Assembly (NCBI RefSeq): GCF_016294135.1
Contig: NZ_JAEDCO010000020.1
Coordinates: 1-30,263, forward strand
Direction: 5' to 3'
DNA length: 30,263 nt
Origin: Methanobrevibacter ruminantium
Lineage (GTDB): Archaea; Methanobacteriota; Methanobacteria; Methanobacteriales; Methanobacteriaceae
Within the stretch, counting starts at the first letter, position 1. Every line of letters starts with the position of its first letter. The translations under genes were made by a program, and so were the position numbers. Of the stretch, positions 23,847-30,263 are shown in pieces. Under the pieces are notes generated by a model that saw only the letters and a list, made by a program, of their open reading frames with translations, was not told the origin of the DNA and did not search any database.

Positions 23847-25049
23847 ATGGCTGAACATAGTATTATAAGAAAGCTTGTTTCATTAGTTACAAAACATGAA
23901 ATCATAAGCATAGGTACTAAATACTTCCCTACAACTCCATTGGAAACAGAATATGTGGACATGTTCAATTACACCCAAACCATGCTAATGGAGATTGACA
24001 AGGCACATATCACAACTGAAAGTATTTTTACCAACTTGGTTAGAGATGTTGGCCGTGAAAACATTCCAGAAAATCATAGCTTTTATGAATTACTTCCTGC
24101 ACAAGATAAGGTTGAGGAATATGCTCTTGTAAGCAATATCATTATGGGTAGTGACCGTTACATGTATGTAGAGCTTTCTGAACATTCTTACATTATTAAT
24201 CTTTTCACTGACATTATTTTAAGAGAAAATGGAGAAATTATCGAAAGAAGCGAAACTGAAATCGTTTCAAGATTGATGTCCAAAAACGATGCAATCAGAG
24301 TGGCTATAAGATTGGTGGGCATTGGTTTGGATAATGGAATCAGAGTAAGGGCTGCTGCTGGTATGACTGGTGCTGCAGCTATTGAAAGATCCATTAAGTT
24401 CAACAAGGAAGTTGGAGATTCTCCAGGTGTTGCATTCACTAAATTAGGTGGTGAATATGCCCTTGTATTGGACACTCCATTCAAATTGGCGGAATCTGAA
24501 CCTCCAGAGTTCCAGCAATACCTCTTCATTGATATTGTGGACTCAACAAATTTCATTTCCAAATATGGGAGAAACAAGCTTGTTGAATTGATGACAAGTG
24601 TTAAGGAGTTCATGGAAGATTGCGAAGGTCAAATCGAAGGATACCGTGAAGGTGGAGATGACTTGATTGCAAAATTCCCAAGTAAGGATGTAGCTATTCG
24701 TGCAGGGCTTGACTGTGCATGGTTTATCTTGAACAATGGAGCTAAAGTCAAGATTGGAATCGGAAGAAGCAGAAGAGAAGCAGGTGAACGTGCAAACATT
24801 GCAGAAAGCATTCATGGTTTCGGTGCATTGTCTTTAGTCATTTTCGATTTGGCTAATGGTTTGTATGGATATTACATTCCATCAGACTTTACAAGAACCC
24901 TATGTGAATTCCTAACCAATAAGAAAGGCAAGTTAGTCACTGCATTCCTTGTAATGTTTGTTGCATCATATTTGCTTGCTGTAATGGGCATGGGCATTTA
25001 TGGACTTTTAATCGTTCTAGCGCTTGTGGCTTACTATACACTTAGGTAA
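23847..25049 (+). CDS. Membrane-anchored protein with two nucleotide-cyclase/GGDD palm-like domains
   Basis: Residues 222-325 look like a class III nucleotidyl cyclase/palm domain: YLFIDIVDSTNF supplies metal Asp D229, EGYREGGDDLIAKFPSK carries GGDD at 269-272, and VKIGIG with RANIAES (N317) matches the later core. The arginine usually four residues after the Asn is serine (S321). Residues 105-185 repeat the pattern without the metal site: GEIIERSETEIVSRLMSKNDAIR aligns with GQIEGYREGGDDLIAKFPSKDVAIR, and DNGIRVR with NNGAKVK. Two membrane helices end the protein (about 363-380 and 383-397), leaving the domains in the cytoplasm. The product, if any, is unknown. Good GGAGG site. Confidence 0.7.
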   Translation: MAEHSIIRKLVSLVTKHEIISIGTKYFPTTPLETEYVDMFNYTQTMLMEIDKAHITTESIFTNLVRDVGRENIPENHSFYELLPAQDKVEEYALVSNIIMGSDRYMYVELSEHSYIINLFTDIILRENGEIIERSETEIVSRLMSKNDAIRVAIRLVGIGLDNGIRVRAAAGMTGAAAIERSIKFNKEVGDSPGVAFTKLGGEYALVLDTPFKLAESEPPEFQQYLFIDIVDSTNFISKYGRNKLVELMTSVKEFMEDCEGQIEGYREGGDDLIAKFPSKDVAIRAGLDCAWFILNNGAKVKIGIGRSRREAGERANIAESIHGFGALSLVIFDLANGLYGYYIPSDFTRTLCEFLTNKKGKLVTAFLVMFVASYLLAVMGMGIYGLLIVLALVAYYTLR

Positions 25050-25139
25050 AATTTAATCTAATTATTTATTATTCAGTTGAAATTTGAAAGTTATTGGTCT
25101 TTATTAAAGACTTGAAATATGTAATTTGTGGTGAAATTA

Positions 25140-25622
25140 ATGGCAATCGGTAGAAGATCTAGGAATTCTAGAAATCAGCAAAACAAGAATGTATTGAAAA
25201 CTAGAGCTCCTAACAATTCTAGAAACTCCAGAGGCTCAAGACAAGCTGGCAGAGCCAGTTCAAGACAGTCAAGCAGAGCTAGACAATCCAATAATTCATT
25301 AAGCTCTATTTGGTCTAAGAGTGCTATGCCAAAAAAGCCTAGAAGCCCTAGGCAAATACTCATATTTATAATAATCCTAATAGCTTTCATTTGCGGTTTG
25401 TCTTTAGGAATTTCAATGATTATGGGTATTGGCAGTGAACCAAGTTCTGGAGAAGTGCAGTATATGAATGTAACTGACAATATAACTGTCTATGAAAACA
25501 GCAGTTACGACTTGCATGATGAAAACGGCACACAAATTTCATATTATGATTTCCATGAAAATGTTACCGAAGGTCAGGATATCGATGCATTCAATGCTTC
25601 GAATACGACTGCTATTTATTAA
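25140..25622 (+). CDS. Bitopic membrane protein with basic tail and sequon-rich outer segment
   Basis: From ATG 25140 the protein has 160 residues. I prefer this start to GTG 25128 because GGTGA at 25130-25134 is then the ribosome site. Residues 1-72 are rich in Arg, Ser and Asn, probably disordered and nucleic-acid or membrane-surface binding. One membrane helix spans about 73-96. The 64-residue outer tail has seven N-x-S/T sequons (N110, N114, N120, N129, N141, N152, N155), suggesting dense N-glycosylation. I do not recognise the family. It follows the cyclase-like gene by 90 bases, same strand, and ends at a hairpin terminator. Confidence 0.7.
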   Translation: MAIGRRSRNSRNQQNKNVLKTRAPNNSRNSRGSRQAGRASSRQSSRARQSNNSLSSIWSKSAMPKKPRSPRQILIFIIILIAFICGLSLGISMIMGIGSEPSSGEVQYMNVTDNITVYENSSYDLHDENGTQISYYDFHENVTEGQDIDAFNASNTTAIY

Positions 25623-25623
25623 T

Positions 25624-25650
25624 TAGAGAGTTCTTTCTCTATTTTTTTCT
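25624..25650 (+). terminator. Hairpin plus T-tract terminator
   Basis: TAGAGA pairs with TCTCTA over a six-base GTTCTT loop and is followed at once by ATTTTTTT. It begins one base after the stop codon of the bitopic protein and isolates it from argJ. Confidence 0.65.
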
Positions 25651-25725
25651 AATTTTTTATTTTTAATTTTTTTTTTAAATCATTTATGAATATTTATTTT
25701 TTTATTAATTCCAAAAGGAGATATC

Positions 25726-26949
25726 ATGTCTAAGATTAACGTTATTGAAGGAGGAATATGTGCTGTAGAAGGCGTTAGGGCAGCAGGAAGCCGTGAAGGT
25801 AAATACGGCCTTACAGTTATTGAATCAAAGGATAGTGCTGCTTCTGCAGTTTTTACATCAAACAATGTTGTGGCTGCACCTATCATTCATACCAAGGAAA
25901 TGATTAAAGGCGGAAAAATATCATTGGTAGTTGTAAACAGTGGAAATGCAAACTGCTTTACAGGTCAAGATGGAATAGATGATTGTGATAGGACCATTGC
26001 ATTCGCATCTAAAATCACCAATATCCCATCAAGTGAAATAGCTACTGCATCAACTGGTGTGATAGGCAGAAAAATGCCTATGGACATTATTTTGCCTTTG
26101 GTTGAAGAGTCAATTTCCAAATTGGAACACAGTGCAGAAAGCTCAACAGATGCTGCAAAGTCCATAATGACCACTGACACTTATCATAAAGAGTTTGCTG
26201 TAGAGACAACTATTGATGGTGAAAAGGTAAGAATCGGTGGAATAACCAAGGGTGTGGGAATGATTGCACCTAATATGGGAACCATGCTATGTTTCTTGGC
26301 AACTGATGCTGTAATCTCCTCTGAAATGATTAATAAGGCATTGAAATCTGCTGTAAACAGAAGCTTCAACATGATTGTCGTTGATGGAGACCAAAGTACA
26401 AATGACACTGCAATATTGATGGCAAATGGAAAGTCTGGTGTTGAAGTTGCTAAAGACGGTGAAATCAATGAAGACTTCCAGGAAGCTTTGGATTTCATCT
26501 GCATAAGCTTAGCTAAAATGATGGCTCGTGACGGTGAAGGGGCAACTAAGTTCATTGAATGCAAGGTAAATGGTGCTAAGGATGAAAATGATGCGATATT
26601 GGCTTCAAAATCTGTAATCAGTTCTTCACTAGTAAAATCAGCTATCTTTGGTGGAGATCCTAATTGGGGTAGAATCGTAGCTGCTGTAGGATATTCTGGT
26701 TGTGAAATGAATCAGGACATGATTTCCGTTTCTGTAAATTCAGATGATGGTCAGGAAGCAATTTTAGTTGATAAGGGTAAAATCCTTGCATTTGAAGGAA
26801 CAGATGAACTTAATTCAGCAGAAGAGATTATGCAGGAAAAGACAGTGAACATAGTTGTTGATTTGTATCAGGGTGATGCAAGTGCAACCGCTTGGGGTTG
26901 TGACCTTACATATGATTATGTAAAGATCAATGCTGAGTATACAACTTAA
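25726..26949 (+). CDS. argJ: Glutamate N-acetyltransferase / ornithine acetyltransferase
   Basis: ArgJ transfers acetyl from N-acetylornithine to glutamate, recycling acetyl in arginine synthesis; bifunctional forms also use acetyl-CoA. The 407-residue precursor self-cleaves before the Thr of KGVGMIAPNMGTMLCFLATDA, here T186, giving an alpha chain (1-185) and a beta chain with T186 as nucleophile. Other signatures are VVVNSGNANCFTGQDG (68-83), ASTGVIGRKMPMD (108-120) and FGGDPNWGRIVAAVGYSG near residue 310. AAGGAG precedes the ATG. Whether it is mono- or bifunctional cannot be read from the sequence alone. Confidence 0.96.
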   Translation: MSKINVIEGGICAVEGVRAAGSREGKYGLTVIESKDSAASAVFTSNNVVAAPIIHTKEMIKGGKISLVVVNSGNANCFTGQDGIDDCDRTIAFASKITNIPSSEIATASTGVIGRKMPMDIILPLVEESISKLEHSAESSTDAAKSIMTTDTYHKEFAVETTIDGEKVRIGGITKGVGMIAPNMGTMLCFLATDAVISSEMINKALKSAVNRSFNMIVVDGDQSTNDTAILMANGKSGVEVAKDGEINEDFQEALDFICISLAKMMARDGEGATKFIECKVNGAKDENDAILASKSVISSSLVKSAIFGGDPNWGRIVAAVGYSGCEMNQDMISVSVNSDDGQEAILVDKGKILAFEGTDELNSAEEIMQEKTVNIVVDLYQGDASATAWGCDLTYDYVKINAEYTT

Positions 26950-27291
26950 TCTTTTTCTATTTTAACTTTTCTCTTTTTTTTACTTTTTTTAAATTTTTTC
27001 ACTATTTTTCCATTATTCTTTTATTATTTTTTAATAATTTTTAAAATTTAATTATAATTTTTTCAAATATCATATATTCTATTCTTAAATCTCATTTATA
27101 GGATTTTTAGCAATATTTTACTAATTTTTAGGGGTAAAGTTTATATGTATTGAAAATAAATATTTTATTAAGTTTTATTATTAAAGCTATTTTTATAAAG
27201 AATTTTATCATATTTCAATATGAAAAATTTATTTTTATTTATTTTAGATTAATCTTATGATTATCTTATCATCAAAATTAAAGGAGGATAT
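26950..27291 (+). other. Intergenic region: argJ terminator and promoter of small basic gene
   Basis: Poly-T runs at about 26972-27000 probably end argJ. A TATA-like GTTTATATGT near 27139-27148 is the best promoter candidate for the small gene that follows. I see nothing else in the stretch. Confidence 0.35.
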
Positions 27292-27294
27292 ATG

Positions 27295-27399
27295 ATGGCA
27301 AAAGTAAAAGGTACCAACAAAAGAACCAGACCTAAAAGATCTTACAAAAAGCCTGGTAGTAAAAAAGGTAGAGGAGTAAGACAAACTTGGAAAAAATAA
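27295..27399 (+). CDS. Very basic small protein, 34 residues, unknown function
   Basis: AAGGAGG at 27281-27287 is a near-perfect ribosome site seven bases before ATG 27295; an ATG at 27292 would add one residue. The product starts MAKVKGTNKRTRPK and ends GRGVRQTWKK, with 16 Lys/Arg and no acidic residue. Such composition is typical of ribosome-associated or nucleic-acid-binding peptides, but I do not recognise the family. It has its own promoter and downstream hairpin, which supports a real gene. It is too short to be found by ordinary length cut-offs. Confidence 0.65.
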   Translation: MAKVKGTNKRTRPKRSYKKPGSKKGRGVRQTWKK

Positions 27400-27493
27400 T
27401 TTTCCAACTTGCTTTTTCTAGCTTTTAATTTTTATAATTATATTGATTTATATCAAAATATCAAATTTTATTTACAAAGTATATTTCTAAAAA

Positions 27494-27514
27494 AAGGGAA
27501 TTATTCCTTTTAAA
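27494..27514 (+). terminator. Small hairpin after the 34-residue gene
   Basis: AAAAGGGAA pairs with TTCCTTTT around a TTA loop with one bulged G. A T5 run follows some 12 bases on. It lies about 95 bases after the stop codon. Confidence 0.35.
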
Positions 27515-27569
27515 ATGTTTTTATAAGGTTTTAGGGTTTTAAGTGAAATGAATTATTTTTGGTGTTTAT

Positions 27570-28397
27570 ATGGCTGATGAAGACAATGCACAAAAGAAAA
27601 AATCTAGAAAACCTTCTAAAAAATTACTCTATTTTTTAATCATTCTTATTGTCATATTGGCAGAGGGTTTCGTTCTTTGCTATGATTATGCAACAAATGA
27701 TGACAGTTTCCTAAAGGAGCTTTCACAAGATTATCCTGTTTTAGACGGGGTTTTGAAGTATATTCCAACTGACTTAATCAGTTCATTCACAGAAGGTTCT
27801 GCAGACAAGCCAATTAAGGAAATAGGCAAGAACAGCATAGGAACCGTAACTGTAGAAGGGCCTTATGGAAATGCAAATTCATCTGTTAAGGTTGCATACA
27901 TTTTAGGACAGCATCCACGTGAATACAATGCACATGATGCCATTTATGACAGTCTCATGAGCAATTCCGACCACTTGAATTATTCATATTACATTTATAG
28001 GATTAATGTAACTGCAGAAAGTGATGATTTTGAAGAAAGCAGAATGAATGGACAATTGCTTGCACAGGATTATGTAGTCAGTGATGTAATCAAAAACAAT
28101 TACGACTTAGCTATTGACATTCACTCATCAAATGGTGGATATGTGCAGGATCCTTATATATTTGCGCCTCGTTCAAATGACACTGTAGCTTATGATGCAG
28201 CGAATAATGTGACAAAGGCGTTAAGTTATGTTATTTATTATGAGCCTGCAAGCTATTCAAGCCCACAGTACTCTACAATTCCAATAGATGATGGTGGAGT
28301 TCCAGCTATTGTATTTGAAATGCGTGGAAACCCAGATCACAGTTTGGAAACCGAAGCAAATCAATTTATTCATGTGATTGATAAATTGATTTTATAA
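27570..28397 (+). CDS. Membrane-anchored M14/AstE-like zinc carboxypeptidase or amidohydrolase
   Basis: The 275-residue protein has a Lys-rich N-terminus, one membrane helix (about 18-37) and an outside catalytic domain. The M14/succinylglutamate desuccinylase zinc site is visible as H115-x2-E118 in LGQHPREYNAHD and H185 in DLAIDIHSSNGG. R158/N160 (SRMNGQ) fit the substrate carboxylate site, and E250 in VPAIVFEMRGNP the catalytic Glu. The fold cleaves C-terminal residues or amide bonds. Facing the wall of a pseudomurein methanogen, peptide cross-links are a plausible substrate; this is inference. Several N-x-S/T sequons occur. ATG 27570 has only a weak GGTG site. Confidence 0.75.
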   Translation: MADEDNAQKKKSRKPSKKLLYFLIILIVILAEGFVLCYDYATNDDSFLKELSQDYPVLDGVLKYIPTDLISSFTEGSADKPIKEIGKNSIGTVTVEGPYGNANSSVKVAYILGQHPREYNAHDAIYDSLMSNSDHLNYSYYIYRINVTAESDDFEESRMNGQLLAQDYVVSDVIKNNYDLAIDIHSSNGGYVQDPYIFAPRSNDTVAYDAANNVTKALSYVIYYEPASYSSPQYSTIPIDDGGVPAIVFEMRGNPDHSLETEANQFIHVIDKLIL

Positions 28398-28822
28398 TCC
28401 TTTTTTATTTTATTAAATTTTCAAACTTTTTTGTATTGTTTAAAATAGTAATTTTTTTAATTTCATTATTATTTTTTTCAAAATAATACTTAATTCATTC
28501 AATTTTTTCATAATCTTTATATATAACTTAATATTTAATTATATCATATATGTAACGGGGTTTAATATGTTTTTAAGGTTAGGCTTTTTTTTGATGTTAT
28601 TGGAATATAACAAAATTTCTAATAAATTTTTATTATGATTTAAAGATGTGATTCATTTTATCTAAAAATTAAGATATTTTATTTTTTTGATTTAGATGAG
28701 CATATTTTTTCTCTTAACGTTACATATGATGAATTTTTGGGGTGTTTTTCATCTAAATAAATTGTAACTTAATTTATTTTTATGGAAGATATTTCATAGT
28801 GAAAAAATATGGTGAATTAAAT
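28398..28822 (+). promoter_or_regulatory. Promoter and long leader of the adhesin-like gene
   Basis: TTTATATATAA at 28516-28526 is a strong TATA box, placing the transcript start near 28548 and giving a leader of about 275 bases. ATATGTAACG (28548-28557) is complementary to CGTTACATAT (28718-28727). ATTTAGATGA (28690-28699) is complementary to TCATCTAAAT (28749-28758). TGTTAT/ATAACA forms a local hairpin at 28595-28612. The two long-range pairings cross, so they are either a pseudoknot or alternatives. No ORF with a ribosome site is convincing here. Confidence 0.55.
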
Positions 28823-30263
28823 ATGAATAAGTTGAAAACTCGTGTTCTATTTATCGCATTGATTATTTTAGCATTAGTATCTGTAAGTGCTGTTGCAGCT
28901 GCAGATGTTGATGATGTAGTCAGTGCAGAACAAGATGATATAGATTTATCTGAAGAGACAGTCAGTGATATCAATGACATAAGAGTTGATAATGAAGTTT
29001 TATCTAATGTAGAATCTTCAGATAATTTAGCTGATGATGAATTGTATAGTTATACTTGGGAAGCAATGAGCACATCAGGTAAAATAACTGGTGGTGCTGA
29101 AAGTAAAAATGGTTGGACTATGACATTAGCAAAATTAACTTCAGCATCTGGTGTTAGATCAAATAATCCAAGCAGATATAATTTTACTTACAATAATGTA
29201 CGTTATATTTTCAACCATTGGGAAGAAATTAATTCCCCTGAAGCAAGTGGTGGAAATGTCACTGTTGATGCAGATTATAAGGTTAAATTAACACCTCCTT
29301 CAGAGGTTCATCATCGTGATTATGTAGCGGTTTATGATATTATACTTCCTGGTAATTTAACAGTTAATAATATTGATCTCATTGCTCATGGTAGTCATTC
29401 TTGGAGTTGTAGTGCAGATAATGTAAATTATACTCACACTTATATAGAGCCTGCGGACATTCCAGATTCTGTAGTATTCTTGTACTGGGAAAGAGAAGAT
29501 ACCAGAGAAAAATTTAATAAAGGAGATAAATTAACCGTCACAATTGATGAATATAAAGATAAAACTCTTGTAATTAATGTTTATGCTGTTTATGATATCA
29601 AAACCAGCATTGAACTTGAGGAAATCACTGGATATGTTGGTGATAAAGTAGATATTACTGCAACCATTACTGAAGATCTTACTAATAAAGCTGTTCCTGG
29701 TGGAACTGCTACTTTAACAATTGATTATGAAAACAAGCTTAACGATGGTTCATTAGGTGCAAGTACCTATACTGATACTGTTGAAGTTGATGCGGATGGT
29801 AAAGCTGTATTTAAAGATGTAAAGCTTGAAAATCCAGGTACTTACAAATATACTGTTACCTACAGTGGATATCAATACAACCATCATGAAGAAGGAATTA
29901 ATGATTACCTTTCTTCTGAAGCAGACTCTAAATTAAACATTTTACCATTAAACACTACAACCACTAGTGAAGATGTTTCTGGTACAGTCGGTGATAAGAA
30001 AGATATTACCGCGGATATCGTTGATCAAAATGGTGACCCTGTACAAAACGGTACAGCTGTCTTAAAAGTTAATGGTAAAGAATACACTGCTGAAGTAAAA
30101 GATGGAAAAGCTGTATTTGAAGGTGTTGAATTAACTGAAAACACCACTGTTACTATTGAGTATTTAGGAAACGATTATTATAATCCTTCCAATACCACTA
30201 TTCAAATTACTGTAACCGCTCCTGAGGAACCAGAAGAACCTGAGGAACCAGTAGATGAACCTG
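28823..30263 (+). CDS. Adhesin-like secreted protein with Ig-like repeats (3' truncated by window)
   Basis: The frame runs from ATG 28823, seven bases after GGTGA, to the window end: 480 codons with no stop. MNKLKTRVLFIALIILALVSVSAVAAADVDD is, in two parts (basic start, then hydrophobic core to about residue 26), a Sec signal peptide. An acidic Ser/Asp-rich segment (30-75) precedes a distinct domain (about 76-255). At least two Ig-like repeats follow, each starting like GYVGDKVDITATI or GTVGDKKDITADI. A PEEPEEPEEP linker begins at the edge. This is the style of Methanobrevibacter adhesin-like proteins, thought to bind surfaces or partner cells. The C-terminal anchor lies outside. Confidence 0.88.
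   Translation, partial: MNKLKTRVLFIALIILALVSVSAVAAADVDDVVSAEQDDIDLSEETVSDINDIRVDNEVLSNVESSDNLADDELYSYTWEAMSTSGKITGGAESKNGWTMTLAKLTSASGVRSNNPSRYNFTYNNVRYIFNHWEEINSPEASGGNVTVDADYKVKLTPPSEVHHRDYVAVYDIILPGNLTVNNIDLIAHGSHSWSCSADNVNYTHTYIEPADIPDSVVFLYWEREDTREKFNKGDKLTVTIDEYKDKTLVINVYAVYDIKTSIELEEITGYVGDKVDITATITEDLTNKAVPGGTATLTIDYENKLNDGSLGASTYTDTVEVDADGKAVFKDVKLENPGTYKYTVTYSGYQYNHHEEGINDYLSSEADSKLNILPLNTTTTSEDVSGTVGDKKDITADIVDQNGDPVQNGTAVLKVNGKEYTAEVKDGKAVFEGVELTENTTVTIEYLGNDYYNPSNTTIQITVTAPEEPEEPEEPVDEP

Noticed and set aside
24651..24662. GGDD motif as evidence for a type III CRISPR Cas10
   Set aside because: There is no HD domain, no Cas10 length, no neighbouring csm/cmr genes and no CRISPR array. 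The motif is kept only as palm/cyclase evidence.
28567..28638. 23-codon ORF in the adhesin leader
   Set aside because: The start lacks a convincing ribosome site and the composition is that of the surrounding T-rich DNA.

Overview
The window is AT-rich archaeal chromosome from a methanogen of the order Methanobacteriales, most probably a Methanobrevibacter. The evidence is a set of methanogen-specific genes (phosphosulfolactate synthase ComA, a COG1900/ferredoxin 'methanogenesis marker 16' protein, an MtxX/marker 4 protein), archaeal versions of core enzymes (pantoate kinase, ADH synthase plus dehydroquinate synthase II, archaeal AspRS, archaeal pyrimidine reductase of riboflavin synthesis), poly-T terminators, TATA-type promoters, frequent TTG/GTG starts behind GGAG/GGTGAT ribosome sites, and a Methanobrevibacter-style secreted adhesin-like protein with Ig-like repeats. 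I saw no tRNA, rRNA, CRISPR array, insertion sequence or phage gene.

Layout. 1-3060 (minus strand): a sulfur/coenzyme M cluster (COG1900 protein, comA, UPF0280). 3250-5510: the two-gene archaeal entry to aromatic amino acid synthesis with paired palindromes in front and a structured element behind. 5600-11880: mostly monocistronic housekeeping genes: nitroreductase, hemL, iron-sulfur flavoprotein, mtxX, cis-prenyltransferase, TatD nuclease, riboflavin-pathway reductase. 11884-13540: a gene-poor accessory stretch with many hairpins, a promoter bracketed by two DtxR-type operators, and two small proteins of 32 and 49 residues. 13540-21260: PHP phosphoesterase, pantoate kinase with a methyltransferase-like partner, a DUF4012-like membrane protein, a flavoprotein, AspRS and HisD. 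21264-25650: a long structured leader before UPF0058, then a NYN-type RNase, a membrane-anchored protein with two nucleotide-cyclase-like domains (the second carrying GGDD), and a sequon-rich bitopic protein. 25726-30263: argJ, a 34-residue basic protein, a membrane-anchored M14/AstE-like zinc amidohydrolase or peptidase, and the start of a large adhesin-like gene with a long leader.

How genes work together. The COG1900 protein and ComA can be the last and first steps of coenzyme M synthesis, with UPF0280 implicated in sulfide assimilation. ADH synthase and DHQ synthase II are consecutive steps. HisD and ArgJ serve histidine and arginine synthesis. The DUF4012-like, M14-like, bitopic and adhesin-like proteins all face the cell envelope. 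The most novel-looking elements are the tandem cyclase-like protein beside a NYN RNase, the metal-regulator-type promoter with a foldable leader in front of a 32-residue protein, and the two-conformation leader of the adhesin gene.
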